The notes under the pieces were generated by a model. It searched no databases and had not been told where the DNA came from. It saw only the letters and a list, made by a program, of their open reading frames with translations. This document shows positions 26,870 to 41,139 of a DNA stretch of 64,000 nt, in pieces; the first letter of the stretch is position 1, and every line of letters begins with the position of its first letter. Source of the DNA: Sinohyriopsis cumingii (Eukaryota; Mollusca; Bivalvia; Unionida; Unionidae); the NCBI GenBank assembly GCA_028554795.2, contig CM068829.1, positions 136,465,579 through 136,529,578 of the forward strand, read 5' to 3'. The translations under genes and the position numbers were made by a program.

Positions 26870-27345
26870 TACCTTCTAAGTCCTACCTTTTATTGCATTG
26901 AGACTATCTTGTAAGTCCTACCTTTTATTTCATTAAGACTACCTTGTAAGTCCTGCCTTTTATTGTCTTGAGACGACCTTGTAATCCCTACCTTTTACTG
27001 CATTGAGACTATCGCACAAATCCCTGTTCTTATTGCACTGAGACTACCTTGTAAGCCGTACCTTTTATTTAATTGAGACTACCTTGTAGGTCCTACCTTT
27101 TACTGTATTGAGACAACCTTTTAGGTCCTGCCTTTTACTGCATTAAGACTACCGTACAAGTCCTAGTTTTATTGCATTGAAATTACTTAGTAAGTTCTAG
27201 TTTTTTGCATTGAGACTACCGTACAAGTCCCAGTTCTTACTTCAATGAGATTATCTTTTAAGTCATACCTTTTGCTGCATTGAGACTACCTTGTTAAGTC
27301 CTAGCTCTTACTGCATTGAGACTAGCATTGAGACTACCGTGTAAT
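26870..27345 (+). repeat. ~35-bp minisatellite
   Basis: About 13 imperfect copies of a unit containing TAAGTCCTACCTTTTATTGC and ATTGAGACTACCTTG. Confidence 0.93.
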
Positions 27346-27349
27346 TGTT

Positions 27350-27580
27350 CATAACTTAATATAAGTGCTAGTTCGTATTGCATTTCTCAGGTTTGGAAAT
27401 ACATTTGTAAGGACATTTATGCCAGCTATAACGATTCATGAATCCTCATTTCTAATGTTTCGGATAATCCCTAATTATCATATAAAATTTCCAAATCCAT
27501 CTGATCTTAACTATAGCATTCCTTTACAATGTTAAGATTCACAGAATCTAAAGCAATGTTCGCAAGATAGAGAAGTTCAC

Positions 27581-27620
<40 letters not shown>

Positions 27621-28550
27621 CTAGTGATCTGATGCAGTGGTCGATTAAAGCAATAGTAAACACCTGGCTACTGACCGCAGAAAACAGGTGATCATTACAC
27701 AAAGGACATTTATTTTGGAGATGGGTAATTAAAAATGGCTATTGTGACCACTATGTAGAGGTGACTGTTATGATAGTTTTGACTGTATCCAAGTAAATAA
27801 AGTGTATAGACAGTATAGAGCAATCTATGTACAAGTTAATATTGTCATTTTATGTTCCACATATGATGCCTGGTGTACCTATGAGAGAGAGAGATAGACA
27901 GAGACAGAGAGACAGAGAGAGGGAGGGTAATGGGGGGGGGGGGGCTGACACAAAATAATTAGCGATGTAACTATAATCAAATGGTAAATAAAAGGAATTT
28001 CTGCCTGTGATAAATATCCCTTGTCATAAGACGATAATGACCATGAACAATATAGGCCTTTGTAATTTTTAACTAACGATGAGAGAGAGACAAATTCAAA
28101 TTTAAATTCCATGCGGAATGTCTGTCTACAGGATAAAAGAAACCAAATTGGACGTTACAATGACATAATTGACTTTAACTTCTTGTGCATTAGGCCGAAA
28201 AATGTACTGACAAAACAACTTAAGTTAGATTTTTTCTTCACAATGCGAGCTGTATATCAGTACGGAGAAACTGATAAGAAAATTGTACCATTGTGTTTCC
28301 ACCAGCGAATTAACGTACAACCTCTGTAGACTGATCCCATGAATATCAAAAGAGAAGGTCATTATGCGGTTCAAGAATGTGCCACAGACAGTATAAATTA
28401 ACTTTCTTGAAAATCGCACGTAATTGCGATGGGAGGAAAAAAAACGAAATAGAAATAAAAACCAGAAGGAAATGATAGCTATTTTATCCTGGACAATCTG
28501 AGTCATCACCGTATATGTACTGTCGGTGAGTGTGACGCAGATAATATGTA
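27350..28550. other. unassigned DNA
   Basis: Contains (GA)n at 27585-27617 and a GA-rich plus poly-G tract at 27882-27945. Short open frames near 28111-28509 on both strands have no recognisable domains. Confidence 0.5.
27585..27617 (+). repeat. (GA)n microsatellite
   Basis: About 16 GA units. Confidence 0.96.
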
Positions 28551-28554
28551 CACG

Positions 28555-28730
28555 AGAAAAACGAGGCTAAGAACCCGGGAAAACCCCGGAAAGAACCACC
28601 GACCCACGAGAAGCTACTGGCAAGCTTTCTCACATACTCACATAGGCTGAATCCGAGACTCAAACCCACGCAGACAGAGGTGAGATGGCAGTGATCCGTA
28701 ACGGAGAGCGCTTTAGACCACTCTGATTTT
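28555..28730 (-). mobile_element. SINE-B (AAC-tail family), 3'-truncated copy
   Basis: The reverse complement matches the head and middle of the SINE at 59545. Landmarks are GAGTGGTCTAAAGCGCTCTC, GTTACGGATCACTGCCATCT, GGGTTTGAGTCTCGG (B box), GTGAGAAAGCTTGCCAGTAG and GGTCGGTGGTTCTTTCC. The tail with its AAC repeat is missing. Confidence 0.88.
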
Positions 28731-28734
28731 TGTG

Positions 28735-30890
<2,156 letters not shown>

Positions 30891-30894
30891 TCCC

Positions 30895-31090
30895 CACTCG
30901 CCAGGAGCTCAGCATTGAGGTTAGTGTTAGGACAGGTCGGCCTGGTATTCAGAATAATATGACTGGGTGGGACATCATGCTACATGTCTGCGGCATGATG
31001 CCTTTGCGCTGGATATGATTATAAACTGCTACACTGCAGACATCGTAGCAATATGGTCAAAAATTTGTTAAAGCTACGTTAAAAATCCAA

Positions 31091-31123
<33 letters not shown>

Positions 31124-31136
31124 GCACACACACACA
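30895..31136 (+). mobile_element. SINE-A, 5'-truncated copy with CT/CA tail
   Basis: Lacks the tRNA-like head. It starts near ACTCGCCAGGAGCTCAGCAT and continues with GAGGTTAGTGTTAGGAC, GGTGGGACATCATGCTACAT, CAGACATCGTAGCAATATG and GTTAAAGCTACGTTAAAAAT, as in the copies at 34400, 43295 and 44961. The tail runs into (CT)n(CA)n to 31136. A loose duplication (TTTATTTTTCC before, TTTATTCTTTCC after) supports a real insertion with the microsatellite inside it. Confidence 0.85.
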
Positions 31137-31303
31137 TTTATTCTTTCCTTGTCAACTGAACTGTTTGGAACACGTGGTATTGTGAGACGGACACTATCAA
31201 TATAACTATTTGAACAGGGATGTTATGAATTCACATGTTTAGCGAATATTGGAATTGTATTATAGTCAACCATTTATCATTTAATTTAGAGAGTAAAATG
31301 TAA

Positions 31304-31384
31304 TTGGATTCCATGGCCGGCCCTAGGCCGATTGGACCGATTCGGCTCAGGCCCCGCGCTCACAGGAGTCCGCACGTTAGTAAT

Positions 31385-31452
<68 letters not shown>

Positions 31453-31590
31453 TTTTAAAGCGATGGAGGAAACATTTAAGTTACATGTCATATAAAACTT
31501 GTTTAAAGGTTTATTTCAAAATGCCGTGCTCACGGGGGCCCCGCGCGTAATCCAGACGACTCCGAGTTTGCTAAGGCCGACTCTGTTGGA
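31304..31590. repeat. GC-rich MITE-like fragments around (TA)n(GA)n
   Basis: CATGGCCGGCCCTAGGCCGA with CAGGCCCCGCGCTCAC occurs at 31312-31365, and a second GGGGCCCCGCGCGTAAT piece at about 31535. The TA and GA tracts (31386-31449) lie between them. Related GGCCCTAGGCC/AGGCCCCGC words occur near 43755 and 44425, so this is a dispersed family whose ends I could not define. Confidence 0.45.
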
Positions 31591-31599
31591 ATCAAAAGG

Positions 31600-33537
31600 A
31601 AAATCTACAGAAGGAAAATATACGAAGCCTTATTGTTTGAGAAAATTACATGCTTATCAACTTCTCTAATTATTATATTTAGGTCTTAACAGTGGTTCAC
31701 CAACCTCGACATGTATCTTTATCAGGCTTTTGCATAAAATTATGATGGAAATCTGGCCATCCCAATCATGTATCTCTTCCTACAAATGCATTTGATGACA
31801 CACGGATGTACTTGTTGGCGTTTGTGTAACATATTTATTATTTTCATTTTTTTTGCATTTGTCCATAACTTGTAAAATTTACGGTAATACAAATCTCCAT
31901 TATGATAATTACTGACATGGTGAAACTCGTGAAAGATTATAATTCGCAACATAAATCTGTACCCGAGCCATCACACAGTTTTGTTATATTTGGTCACGGA
32001 GAACAATTTTGCAATGTAAGATTGAATTTTTCCACACAGGCGTTGCTAACAATGCTCGGCTGTCACATTCAAAAGAACTGAAAGAAGATTCTTAATAGAG
32101 TATTGTATTACTCTAACGTAAAGTATCATTGTACTGCGTCCTTTCCAACAACAACTGTTAATTTAATATGACATCAGCGCATTAAGGCGCACACCGTCTT
32201 GTTACGCTTTAAAGAGCCGGAGGTTAACAAGTAAATAAGTGAGCAGATTTATACAATTTGCTGTTTCGTACATGATTATGTCAATAATTGTTGTGTGGCG
32301 TTTTATTCTCAGATGTAAATGATGGGAACTTTCGTCCAACTCTTCATTTCACAAGCCCACCAATGTAGTCGTGTTTGCAAACTGTCTGCATGTGCCGCAG
32401 AAATAAAAGGAGGGGTAGGGAACATTTACAATTGTAATATATCGGAACTTTTTCATTATGGAATGAAGGAACACATTATATGTAGTCATGAAAGTATATG
32501 CCGCAAAGACGTTTTGCCATTAGGGGAGTACCTTAAGAATTTGGCACCAGGGGTGAATCCTTCATTTGGCAAACCCACAAATAGTTTAAAAATGTAAGCA
32601 AATAGATTTTTAAACAGCACATTGCTGTCATAAGTAAATTGGAAATAAGAAAAATGCAGGATATTAAATATATGGTTTGAAAAAATGTACTGTTATTTCT
32701 ACTCTCCCACTTGGCACCAACCCCCCCCCCCCTTTTCTAGCTGTCATTCGGCGCGGACCACTCCCATCGCACCCCACTTTGTACGCAAATGGTTGCCATG
32801 AAATATCGATACTTTACTAGACTTACAAAATCATTTGGGAAATAATCCTGACTATTCTTCCTTGCACATCTACCCCAAAATAATGTAAAGAACTGATGTT
32901 CAAAGAAAAGAAATAATTATAATAGAATGCACAGGTGAATGCGTGGAATTCAGATGACTAGAACAAGGAAGTTGAATGAATATGAAGAACACAAGATACA
33001 ATATGAATTGTGACGTCATACATGATAATATTACACGCAAGAGGTCTCATACCGAGAGAATAAAAAACTCGTGTGAGTGTGGCCTGATAGTTAGTTTTTT
33101 CCTATTTCCAACCATCTCAAGACAGCAGTCGTTGCCAAGTGAAAGGTTCTTAGACGTGCAGATACTAAAGATATTTATCTCTAATCACCTAATGACCACA
33201 CATCGCGACATCTTTAATTTCACACTTGGATGGGTGTTATTTTTTCTTCTCTTATTTCACAATTGTATGACTAATTAGTAAGCCTTTTCGAGCCTAATAT
33301 TTGTATTTTACGCCATTGAATAAAATAAACGAACACCTAGTACAAAGAATTACTCCTGTCTCAAATTATTAAACACGAAAACCAAAAAATATCCACAGAA
33401 TTTCTTATATTATGAAATTAGGGAGGGTCCATTTTAAAAAACCAATACATGCTGTCATAAAGTCTTGTAAATAGTTTCACGTTAAAACAAAATAAAAACA
33501 GGCGATGTAAAACACCATGTGATTTGTAAATGAGTGG

Positions 33538-33588
<51 letters not shown>

Positions 33589-33860
33589 TAAGTAAAGGAA
33601 CATAAGTAAAGATCAGGATGGAAAATAATCGTAAGGTAGTGCCGCATATAAGGTAGTGCCCATATATCTGGTCAGGTGGTGATGTAGGGGAACATGTAAA
33701 ATTATGACAACTTAAGTTCAATAAAAGAATTTTAAAAAATGGGTCCTTTAAATAATGTACATTATGACGTAATCTGGCTAATTACTTGGGTTGAGAAATA
33801 TCTTCCTAACACCGACTCCCCATAATTAACAAATAACAAAGTTACAAAGTGAAAATTACA
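31600..33860. other. unassigned DNA
   Basis: No gene supported. A Cys-rich open frame at 32319-32597 is discussed under findings. A (GT)n tract occupies 33541-33586. Confidence 0.5.
33541..33586 (+). repeat. (GT)n microsatellite
   Basis: About 23 GT units. Confidence 0.96.
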
Positions 33861-33867
33861 AACATAT

Positions 33868-34335
33868 ATAACATACCCGAGATTTATTACAATGCATTGG
33901 GAACTGATACGTACATACCTATAGCACATACGCGAGATTTATTACAATGCATTGGGAACAGAGACGTACAGATATATAGCACATACCCAAGATTTATTAC
34001 AATGCATTGGGAACATCGTACATACCTATATCACATAACCGAGATTTATTACAATGCATTGGGAACATCGTACATACATACAGCACATACCTGAGATTTA
34101 TTACAATGCATTGTTGGGAACATCGTACATACCTATAGAACATTCCCGAGATTTATGACAATGCATTGGAAACACCGTACATACCTTTAGCATATAGCAC
34201 ATACCCGAGATTTATTTAAATGCATTGGGAACATCGTACATACATATAGCACATACCCGAGATTTATTACAATGCATCCTTGGGAACATCGTACATACCT
34301 ATAGCACATACCCGAGATTTATTATAATGCACTGA
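33868..34335 (+). repeat. ~52-bp minisatellite
   Basis: About nine copies of a unit with CACATACCCGAGATTTATTA, CAATGCATTGGGAACATCGT and ACATACCTATAG. Copies vary by small indels. It runs directly into (TA)n at 34340-34396. Confidence 0.95.
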
Positions 34336-34336
34336 A

Positions 34337-34339
<3 letters not shown>

Positions 34340-34396
<57 letters not shown>
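34340..34396. repeat. (TA)n microsatellite
   Basis: About 28 TA units between the 52-bp minisatellite and the SINE-A head. Confidence 0.96.
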
Positions 34397-34399
<3 letters not shown>

Positions 34400-34400
<1 letters not shown>

Positions 34401-34690
34401 CGCTCCTGTGGCCTAGTGGTTAGAGCGTCCGCCTCGGATGCGGGAGGTCGTGGGTTCGATCACCGGCCGGATAATACCAAAGACTTACAAAAATGGTACT
34501 AACAGCTGCCTCGCTGGGCGTTCAGCATTAAGAGGTTAGTGTTAGGACTGCTTGGCCTCGTGCCAGGATAATGTGATTGGGTGGGACATCATGCATGATG
34601 CCCCAGTGCTAGACATCACTCTAAACTGCCACATTGCAGACATCGTAGCGATATGACTTAAAAATTGTTAAAGCTACGTTAAAAATCCAG
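34400..34690 (+). mobile_element. SINE-A, full-length tRNA-derived copy
   Basis: Has a tRNA-like head with RNA polymerase III boxes (A box TGGCCTAGTGG at 34409-34419, B box GGTTCGATC at 34453-34461). The anticodon-like stem TCCGC/GCGGG encloses loop CTCGGAT. A family-specific body follows (GCTGCCTCGCTGGGCGTTCA, GAGGTTAGTGTTAGGACTGC, GTGGGACATCATGCATGATG, CAGACATCGTAGCGATATGA, GTTAAAGCTACGTTAAAAAT). It is not a functional tRNA gene, since the acceptor stem is not completed. Other copies lie at 30895, 43295, 44961 and 53162 (minus). Confidence 0.92.
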
Positions 34691-34717
34691 ATCACATTTT
34701 ATATATATTACAATGCT

Positions 34718-35431
34718 ATTTGTTATTAATATTATATACAGTCCTGCAAAAGAAACTTAACAAGTATAAGATAAGTATATATATATGTAAGAGCAGAGAC
34801 GATCGGCTAATATATGCACTTAAATGCCTTAGATGCAAGTCGCAGTTTGTCAATTTTGGCAATACTCATATCTGATGTCAGAAATTTATGTTAATATAAT
34901 GCAAATTACCTGTCATATCGTTGCACTCTTTCTCACTTCTTCTTTAAACAGTGTTGTCCCATAAAAGTAAAGCAAAAGACATAAACAATTATGAGATCGC
35001 TTTTTTTTTTAAAGATGTATTTTATAGCAAATGTGTGTTGTTCTCAATGATGTAAGCGTCGCAAAATATCCTCCCGTAAGTTTCATCTTAATGGTCAAGG
35101 AGATTTTCAAAAAACATTTTGTCGCATGCCTTGGTGCAAAATAACCTCAACGTCTTATCAAGCCTCCTAATCCATCCAACCTAACCACGTCAGCAAAGGA
35201 AAAACCTTATTCTGTAATAGTCTCAATATCGCCATTTTGGAAGTGCCATAGAATGCCACGCTTCAAAACTGTTCTCCAATTTTCAAACCCGTCAATCAAT
35301 ACATAAAAAATGAAGAAAAAAAGGACGAAAGACTAAAAGGTCAGTTGTACAATTAGAGAACTGACAGAAAATACAAATATTATACTTGTTAAGTTTCGTT
35401 TGCAGGACTGTATATAATATTAATAACAAAT
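34718..35431. mobile_element. terminal-inverted-repeat DNA element, non-autonomous
   Basis: The ends form inverted repeats of 52 bp with one mismatch. Left is ATTTGTTATTAATATTATAT (34718) then ACAGTCCTGCAAAAG and on to 34769; the right end at 35380-35431 is its complement. The inner 31 bp begin CAGTCCTGCAAA and are flanked by TA, as in Tc1/mariner elements. No transposase frame is visible in the ~610-bp interior, so it would depend on a partner in trans. Confidence 0.85.
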
Positions 35432-35703
35432 CAGTCCCAGTCATTCAGGTGCTAAAGAAATAATTCCGGTGTTAATGAAGTCATTCAGGTGCTAAAAAAA
35501 AGTCACCCACACACCGAACATTTTAAATATTTTAAAGACCAATCGTCAGTGACATCGGAATTTCACATACAAGGAAGACCTTGGTACATTTGTCTAGTCT
35601 TCCATGAATATGCAGAAATAAAACTTTTACTCCAATAGACATATATACGATAGGAAATCAATAAATAAGGCATGTTTGGTTTGTATGAAAAAAATAAACT
35701 TGG

Positions 35704-35925
35704 TATGTATGTAGGTAGGTAGGTAGGTAGGTATGCATGCATGAATGTATGTATGTAATGATGCATGCATGCATGCATGCAGGTAGGTAGGTAGGTCGGT
35801 CGGTAGGTAGGTAGGCTGGCAGGCAGGCAGGTAGGTAGGCATGCATGCAGGCAGGTAGGAAGGTCGGTCGGTCGGTCGGTGGGCTGGCAGGCAAGCAGGC
35901 AGGCGGGTAAGTAGGCATGCAGTCT
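35704..35925 (+). repeat. degenerate (GTAG/GCAT/GGCA/GGTC)n tetranucleotide tract
   Basis: About 55 tetranucleotides in blocks of GTAG, GCAT, GCAG, GGTC and GGCA. All frames on the minus strand stay open (Pro, Thr, Tyr, Leu, Cys, Met and His-rich) only because of the repeat. Confidence 0.95.
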
Positions 35926-36948
35926 GTAAAAATACAGTGATGGTGGGAAGACCATGAGTTACATGGACAGATCCTAGATATTTAAAACATAGTTTTCACT
36001 GATCGAACATAAATCAAGTTTTTATACGATTAATTTAAAGCTATCTATTTTAAAGAGACTTATTTCGGAAATCGCATTGTGATGAAAATCAAGTTGAGTT
36101 TCAGATGCTATGAAATATGTATAAGGAGATGATATATTTATTTATTTATTTATTTATTTATTTCGTTGGTAAGTAATTCTTCCAGAGCAACCTTTTCTAT
36201 ATTACACAGACAACCGACGTTAAATATGGGTTTTGCATTTTATATATTGTTTCTAAAACATTGTTCTGGAATTTAATGTGGTTCATCTTTCCAATGATAT
36301 CAACGTAGTACAGAAAATTTGGTGAACTGATTTACCTATGAAAAATGCATCTCTTCAGTATGTACATGGTGAAGCCCTTGTCAGAAGTTTGACTTCTCTG
36401 ATACACATCAAAAGATTATTTTCTACTTCACATACACAAGCACGCACTCTCACACACGCACGCGCACACACATACACACACTGTGGATATGCAGACTGTA
36501 GGTGTTTAGAAGTATGAACCAGACTTGTTATGATTTATTCACCGCATAGCGTTAATTCTGCCTTTTCACCTGCGGTAACTTGTGTTAACGTAAATATATT
36601 AAATTTCGAGGTGTAAAATTCCTCGTGCGTGTTAATTTAGAAACTTGCAACTTTACCATTACGGTTTCGCAAACGTGGTGTCCGCCCAATACAGCCTTTG
36701 TATGTGCGTCTAGTTATTATCAATTTTGAAAATAATCGCATGAAAGGATGCTTTCTTTGATTGCCGACTAAATCAGAACACCATTTCACAGGATGATTTT
36801 CCTGATAATAGACGAATAAAACTACGTGGTTTCCGGTATGTTAAGCACGTATATGCGTACATTCCTTACCTGCACACAAAAAAATTGAATCATAAAATAC
36901 CTGAGATTTAAATGCCATTTAAGGAATCTCAGCCACACTCAGTGGTGA

Positions 36949-37023
36949 TATAAATATGTATTAGGGTTCACTTCACCGACAGTTTCGACAACATACACTT
37001 CGATTCGGACGTGGAATGGAGGT
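36949..37023 (+). promoter_or_regulatory. possible core promoter and non-coding first exon
   Basis: TATAAATA (36949-36956), an initiator-like TTCACTTC about 20 bases on, then GGAATGGAG|GTAAGT, a strong 5' splice site at 37022. The spacing is short for a TATA promoter and no coding sequence follows. Confidence 0.2.
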
Positions 37024-39935
37024 AAGTTACGTAATACAAAGTTAAAGGACAGGAATAGGTAAACAGATTTACGTAGATATATTCACCAAAAAATAGAGAG
37101 CTTTGTACTTGCTTTTGCACGATTACGACACAACAAAGTAACGTTTTCTACGAAGTATTAAGGTCGACCATAACGATTGATAATTAACAATTTTAAGAGA
37201 AGAGCGATACACATCTTTGAAGATATTATTATTATTATTATCATATAGGAAGTGGGTGGTATTTATTTACGATTCTATGGGCAAGCTATTATTTTTTTTT
37301 GTTGTTGAAATTTGCCTCAGAGCTATGATTCGTATCATAATCGGTTCATACTGTTGATAAGTAATCATTCTTTGGACTCGTTTATTTGACGGACAATCTC
37401 TCGTTATCACATATTGCTCGTTATCACGTATCTGTTTGAATTTACCTTCATCTATCAAATGAAGTTGGGAAGAGATAGTGAACTTGTATTAAATGGTGTC
37501 AGATTGTGTTTCACATCCAACACTCAAGTTGTGTGCGACGTACATGAGACTGTTATATTACTATCAAGACTTCTCCATTTACAAAATAGTGTCCCGTTAC
37601 GGGTGGGGTGGGGTATCCATCTTACAAAATAGTGTCCCGTTATAGGGGGACCAGACATACATCATAGAAGTATATCGTTTGTATGACGATATCTAGAACT
37701 AGTATAGTATAAAGACAATATAGTAAAGTAACATCAAACACAACATAAATACTACATATTTAAAATGACACGATGACAGATAGTACAATTTCCAATAAAA
37801 TACAATTCAGAATCATTAATTGACAACAGTAACCAGCGCTTACATTACAATACAGCAATGTACAGTATGCAGATATACGTTCGTCATTTTATATTAAAAA
37901 ACGTGTTGACTAATCATGGAAACTATACATACGTTTGAAAATTGTGACAAAAAAATATTAGTGGTGTGTTATTAAATAGCACGCACAATGACACGTTACT
38001 AATTCTTACTAATTAATATATCAGGAAATGAATGCGCTAAAAGTTTACATTGAAACGAGAAAAACTGAGTAAATAAACAATTAAAGTAAGTAAACAAATA
38101 AATAGCGGAAGCATCATGGGAGAGGATTTCAACATTATTAAATAGGGCAAAAATATGTTAATCTTAAAGCCAAGTTAACAATGACTGCAACAAAAAAAAA
38201 ACGACACAACACACACAAATACCGAAGTCCTATTATTATCCGAATAAGCCTGGGGATTAGGGACTGATCTAACTTCTTCAGGCAGAGATCAAATTTAAAA
38301 GAAAATCTTACCGTACCTTGTGGCCTTTACTCTTGGTGGTGTTGCAAAAAGTTTGTGTCTAAGATTTTTTTTAATGTGACCGTTCAAGTCATTAGGTGTT
38401 GTATTGTAAAGAATTTAATATACTTTGGTTGCTATGTATCTTGATATACTAAACATGTAAATTATGAAGATCTGCTTTCCTTAACATAGACACACGAGTT
38501 GTTACAATCATCAAGCAACTAACACGTGTAAGGCTTTTAAAAGCACGACTTCATCGGTACATTTCTTAATATCAGACGATTTGTTAACGCGGCTTCTACT
38601 GTCAGCTACTCTGCGGTGGATGGGGTTGGGCTGGAATGGAAGGGGCAGGTGCGTGTGACTTCCTCCATAGTGACAATCTGGGACAGTCTCGTTCTGTTGG
38701 GTATATTATGCTTAGCTGTACATAGGTAGGTGCCTTTCTAATGCATACCAGATCCTAATCTTATTTATCATATACATGTAGTAAGAATTTCAGGCTTATT
38801 ACTTCGAAGTGGTTACCTGACTTCAATTAAATCCGGGGGGGGGGGGGGGGTAATATAAGAGACCTTGTACATATGATTATTACTTCGAAGTGGGTACCTG
38901 ACTCCAATTAAATCCTGGGGGCAAGATCAGAGACTGTGCATCTGATTTGACATGGATATGTTTACAAAACGATAAATACATAACGTCATAGCAAGTTAGT
39001 CCTGTCGGTTACTAGTTGTACGTCTTGTAATGAGCAGGTGCATTAATTTACGTTTAATGTGGCACACGAATGCGTAAGAGGCCGAACTTTTCTATTTAAA
39101 TTTTAGTGGTCCGGTAGGGGCTGGAGAGGTGGTGGGGGTAGGCGGGCTGAGATCCGTAACTGTGGAACCTATGAGCTGCACATACCGTATACCCTTAATA
39201 ATTTTCTTCTACCTCTACTCGTGTACTGCCATATTTATCCCCCTACCACGAACATTACAACTATCACCTCACTATTATTACTAATTCTACGATCTCCACT
39301 AATATTCAGTGGTGTAGCAAGAAATTCTGGCACCACTACCCTTCGCAAAACTTAGTTTTGGGGACCAATCTCAATAAAAGAAAGATTGTCGTACCGGCAT
39401 TTTGACCCACTCACCCCGAGTCACAGGAGAATGTTAGGTGGGGGTAGTGTACTACTGCTACTATGATAATTATTACTACTGATGTCACCATTGGAACTCT
39501 TATTATCACAACCACTCAGACAAATAGTACTTCCAATAGTACTGCTACTACTATTATTAATGCTACCAATATTATTACCTCCACTACTACTACTACTACT
39601 ACCAGAACAAGTACTACTAATTTACTAAAATTAAGAGGGAAACATTAATACTGTAGTTCTGACTATTAAGATACTGCGGCAAGCGACTGCAACCGTGACC
39701 AAAACCACGACTAGACGACTACTTCTAATTGTACGTGTGCCTCTCCTACTAAATAATTATAGCGTTTAATTTTAAAATGTTAGAGCTATGTTTTGTTAGT
39801 TCCGGTGTAAACACGACAAAGGATCGGCGGATCACGTAATTGTTGTATAGAAAGCCGATGATCCATTTGAGTCAGGGATCAAAGCCCCTGCAAATTTAGT
39901 TTGTGTAACCCTTGTATTGATGAAATAAATAAACT

Positions 39936-39939
<4 letters not shown>

Positions 39940-39973
<34 letters not shown>
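39940..39973. repeat. (TA)n microsatellite
   Basis: About 17 TA units. Confidence 0.95.
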
Positions 39974-39975
<2 letters not shown>

Positions 39976-40774
39976 GGAGGTAATAAATAATTTAACATCT
40001 GGATAACTGTATGCATTGCAGGAAATATCATACCTGTGGATTACTTTTTAAATTGCAAAATCCACAAATTTATTAAATCAATGCGCAACTTCTAAACCAA
40101 TTCTTTTTAAAAAAAAACTAAAATGGGTTCAGAGCACACTCGCGCCCCATCAGTACAGCATAATCGAACAAAACCCTCGTTCATAAAGCAGCATCAATGA
40201 AGATTTTTCAAATTTTGACGACAACTGTTTAAAAGTGGACTCCTTATACACCGTTTTCATTCCAAGCAACATGTTCAGTTTGATTTCAGTCCATTAAGTC
40301 GTTTCAAAGGTTATCGAGCGGAAAGGAAACAAACCTCCGATTAAAGCATGGGCCATGACTGAACATTCGACGGAAATGTGAAAATCGGACTCGACCTGAA
40401 TGTAATGCAAAGCACTTAATCTGGTTTAAACCACGAAAAAGCAGTTTGAGAGGAAGCAGAATTCGTAATGTATGGCACACCTTTTTCGTCACAGAAGGGC
40501 AGTAACTCAGTCAATATTCAACCAAAATAGGCAAAACCTAGTCATGACCCGGGGCGTAATACTATTACACAATAATTTGTTTGGCTTCGACCCATTATGT
40601 CATTTCAAAAGCTACTGCGTAAAAACAAATAAGAGGAATTGCCTATATTTTATACTTTTATGTGCATTTTGTATGCACTAGGCTTATATTATCATTTGTT
40701 ACTGGGGCGAATACCGTTTTTATATGGACCAATCATATGTTTGGTTATAAAGACTCATGTCAGATTTTTTTTAC

Positions 40775-41135
40775 CAGGCTTCTTGACTAAGTTCATTAAT
40801 TATCGTATACACCTCGCCAAAAATGTATATATTTCTAGGCTTCTTGTTTAAGTTCATCAAAAATACTACACATATACCACGCAAATAATGGATGTAATAA
40901 TAGGCTTCTTGCTTATGTTCATCGTATATATTACGCATATACCACGCAAATAATGGATGTAATACTAGGCTTCATGTCTCAGTTTATTGCATTTACCTCT
41001 CAGAGAAAGCATATTTAATGATATGCTTCTCCGTTAATTTCATGGAATATACCTCGCAAAGTAAACATTTGTAGTAATAGGCTTCTTGACTAAGTTCATG
41101 GCATATATCTCGCAAAGAAAACGTATGTAATACAT
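40775..41135 (+). repeat. ~68-bp degenerate minisatellite
   Basis: Five to six copies of a unit with TAGGCTTCTTGACTAAGTTC, a variable AT-rich centre, ATA(C/T)(A/C)(C/T)CTCGCAAA and TGTAATA. Two central copies (about 40850-40970) are nearly identical. Confidence 0.88.
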
Positions 41136-41139
41136 AACA

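Larger units (their letters stand above)
35435..40770. other. unassigned DNA
   Basis: No gene supported. It includes the degenerate tetranucleotide tract at 35704-35925, an (ATTT)n run at 36134-36162, a TATA/first-exon-like segment at 36949-37023, a two-copy ~80-bp repeat at about 38797-38945 (ATTACTTCGAAGTGG), a (TACTAC)-type trinucleotide tract at 39440-39620, and a (TA)n tract at 39940-39973. Confidence 0.5.

Noticed and set aside
28484-28669. Minus-strand frame with SFSWVGGSFRGFPGFL
   Set aside because: Translation of SINE-B sequence; the same peptide-like string appears from the copy at 59.6 kb.
33849-34094. Frame with repeated YPRFITMHWEH-like peptide
   Set aside because: Product of the ~52-bp minisatellite; indels between copies shift the frame.
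34400-34470. Functional tRNA gene
   Set aside because: The A and B boxes and anticodon-like loop belong to a SINE head. The acceptor stem is not completed, and the same body follows in several copies.
35563-35955. Pro/Thr/Cys/His-rich frames on the minus strand
   Set aside because: All three frames are open through a tetranucleotide tract, which is diagnostic of repeat artefact.
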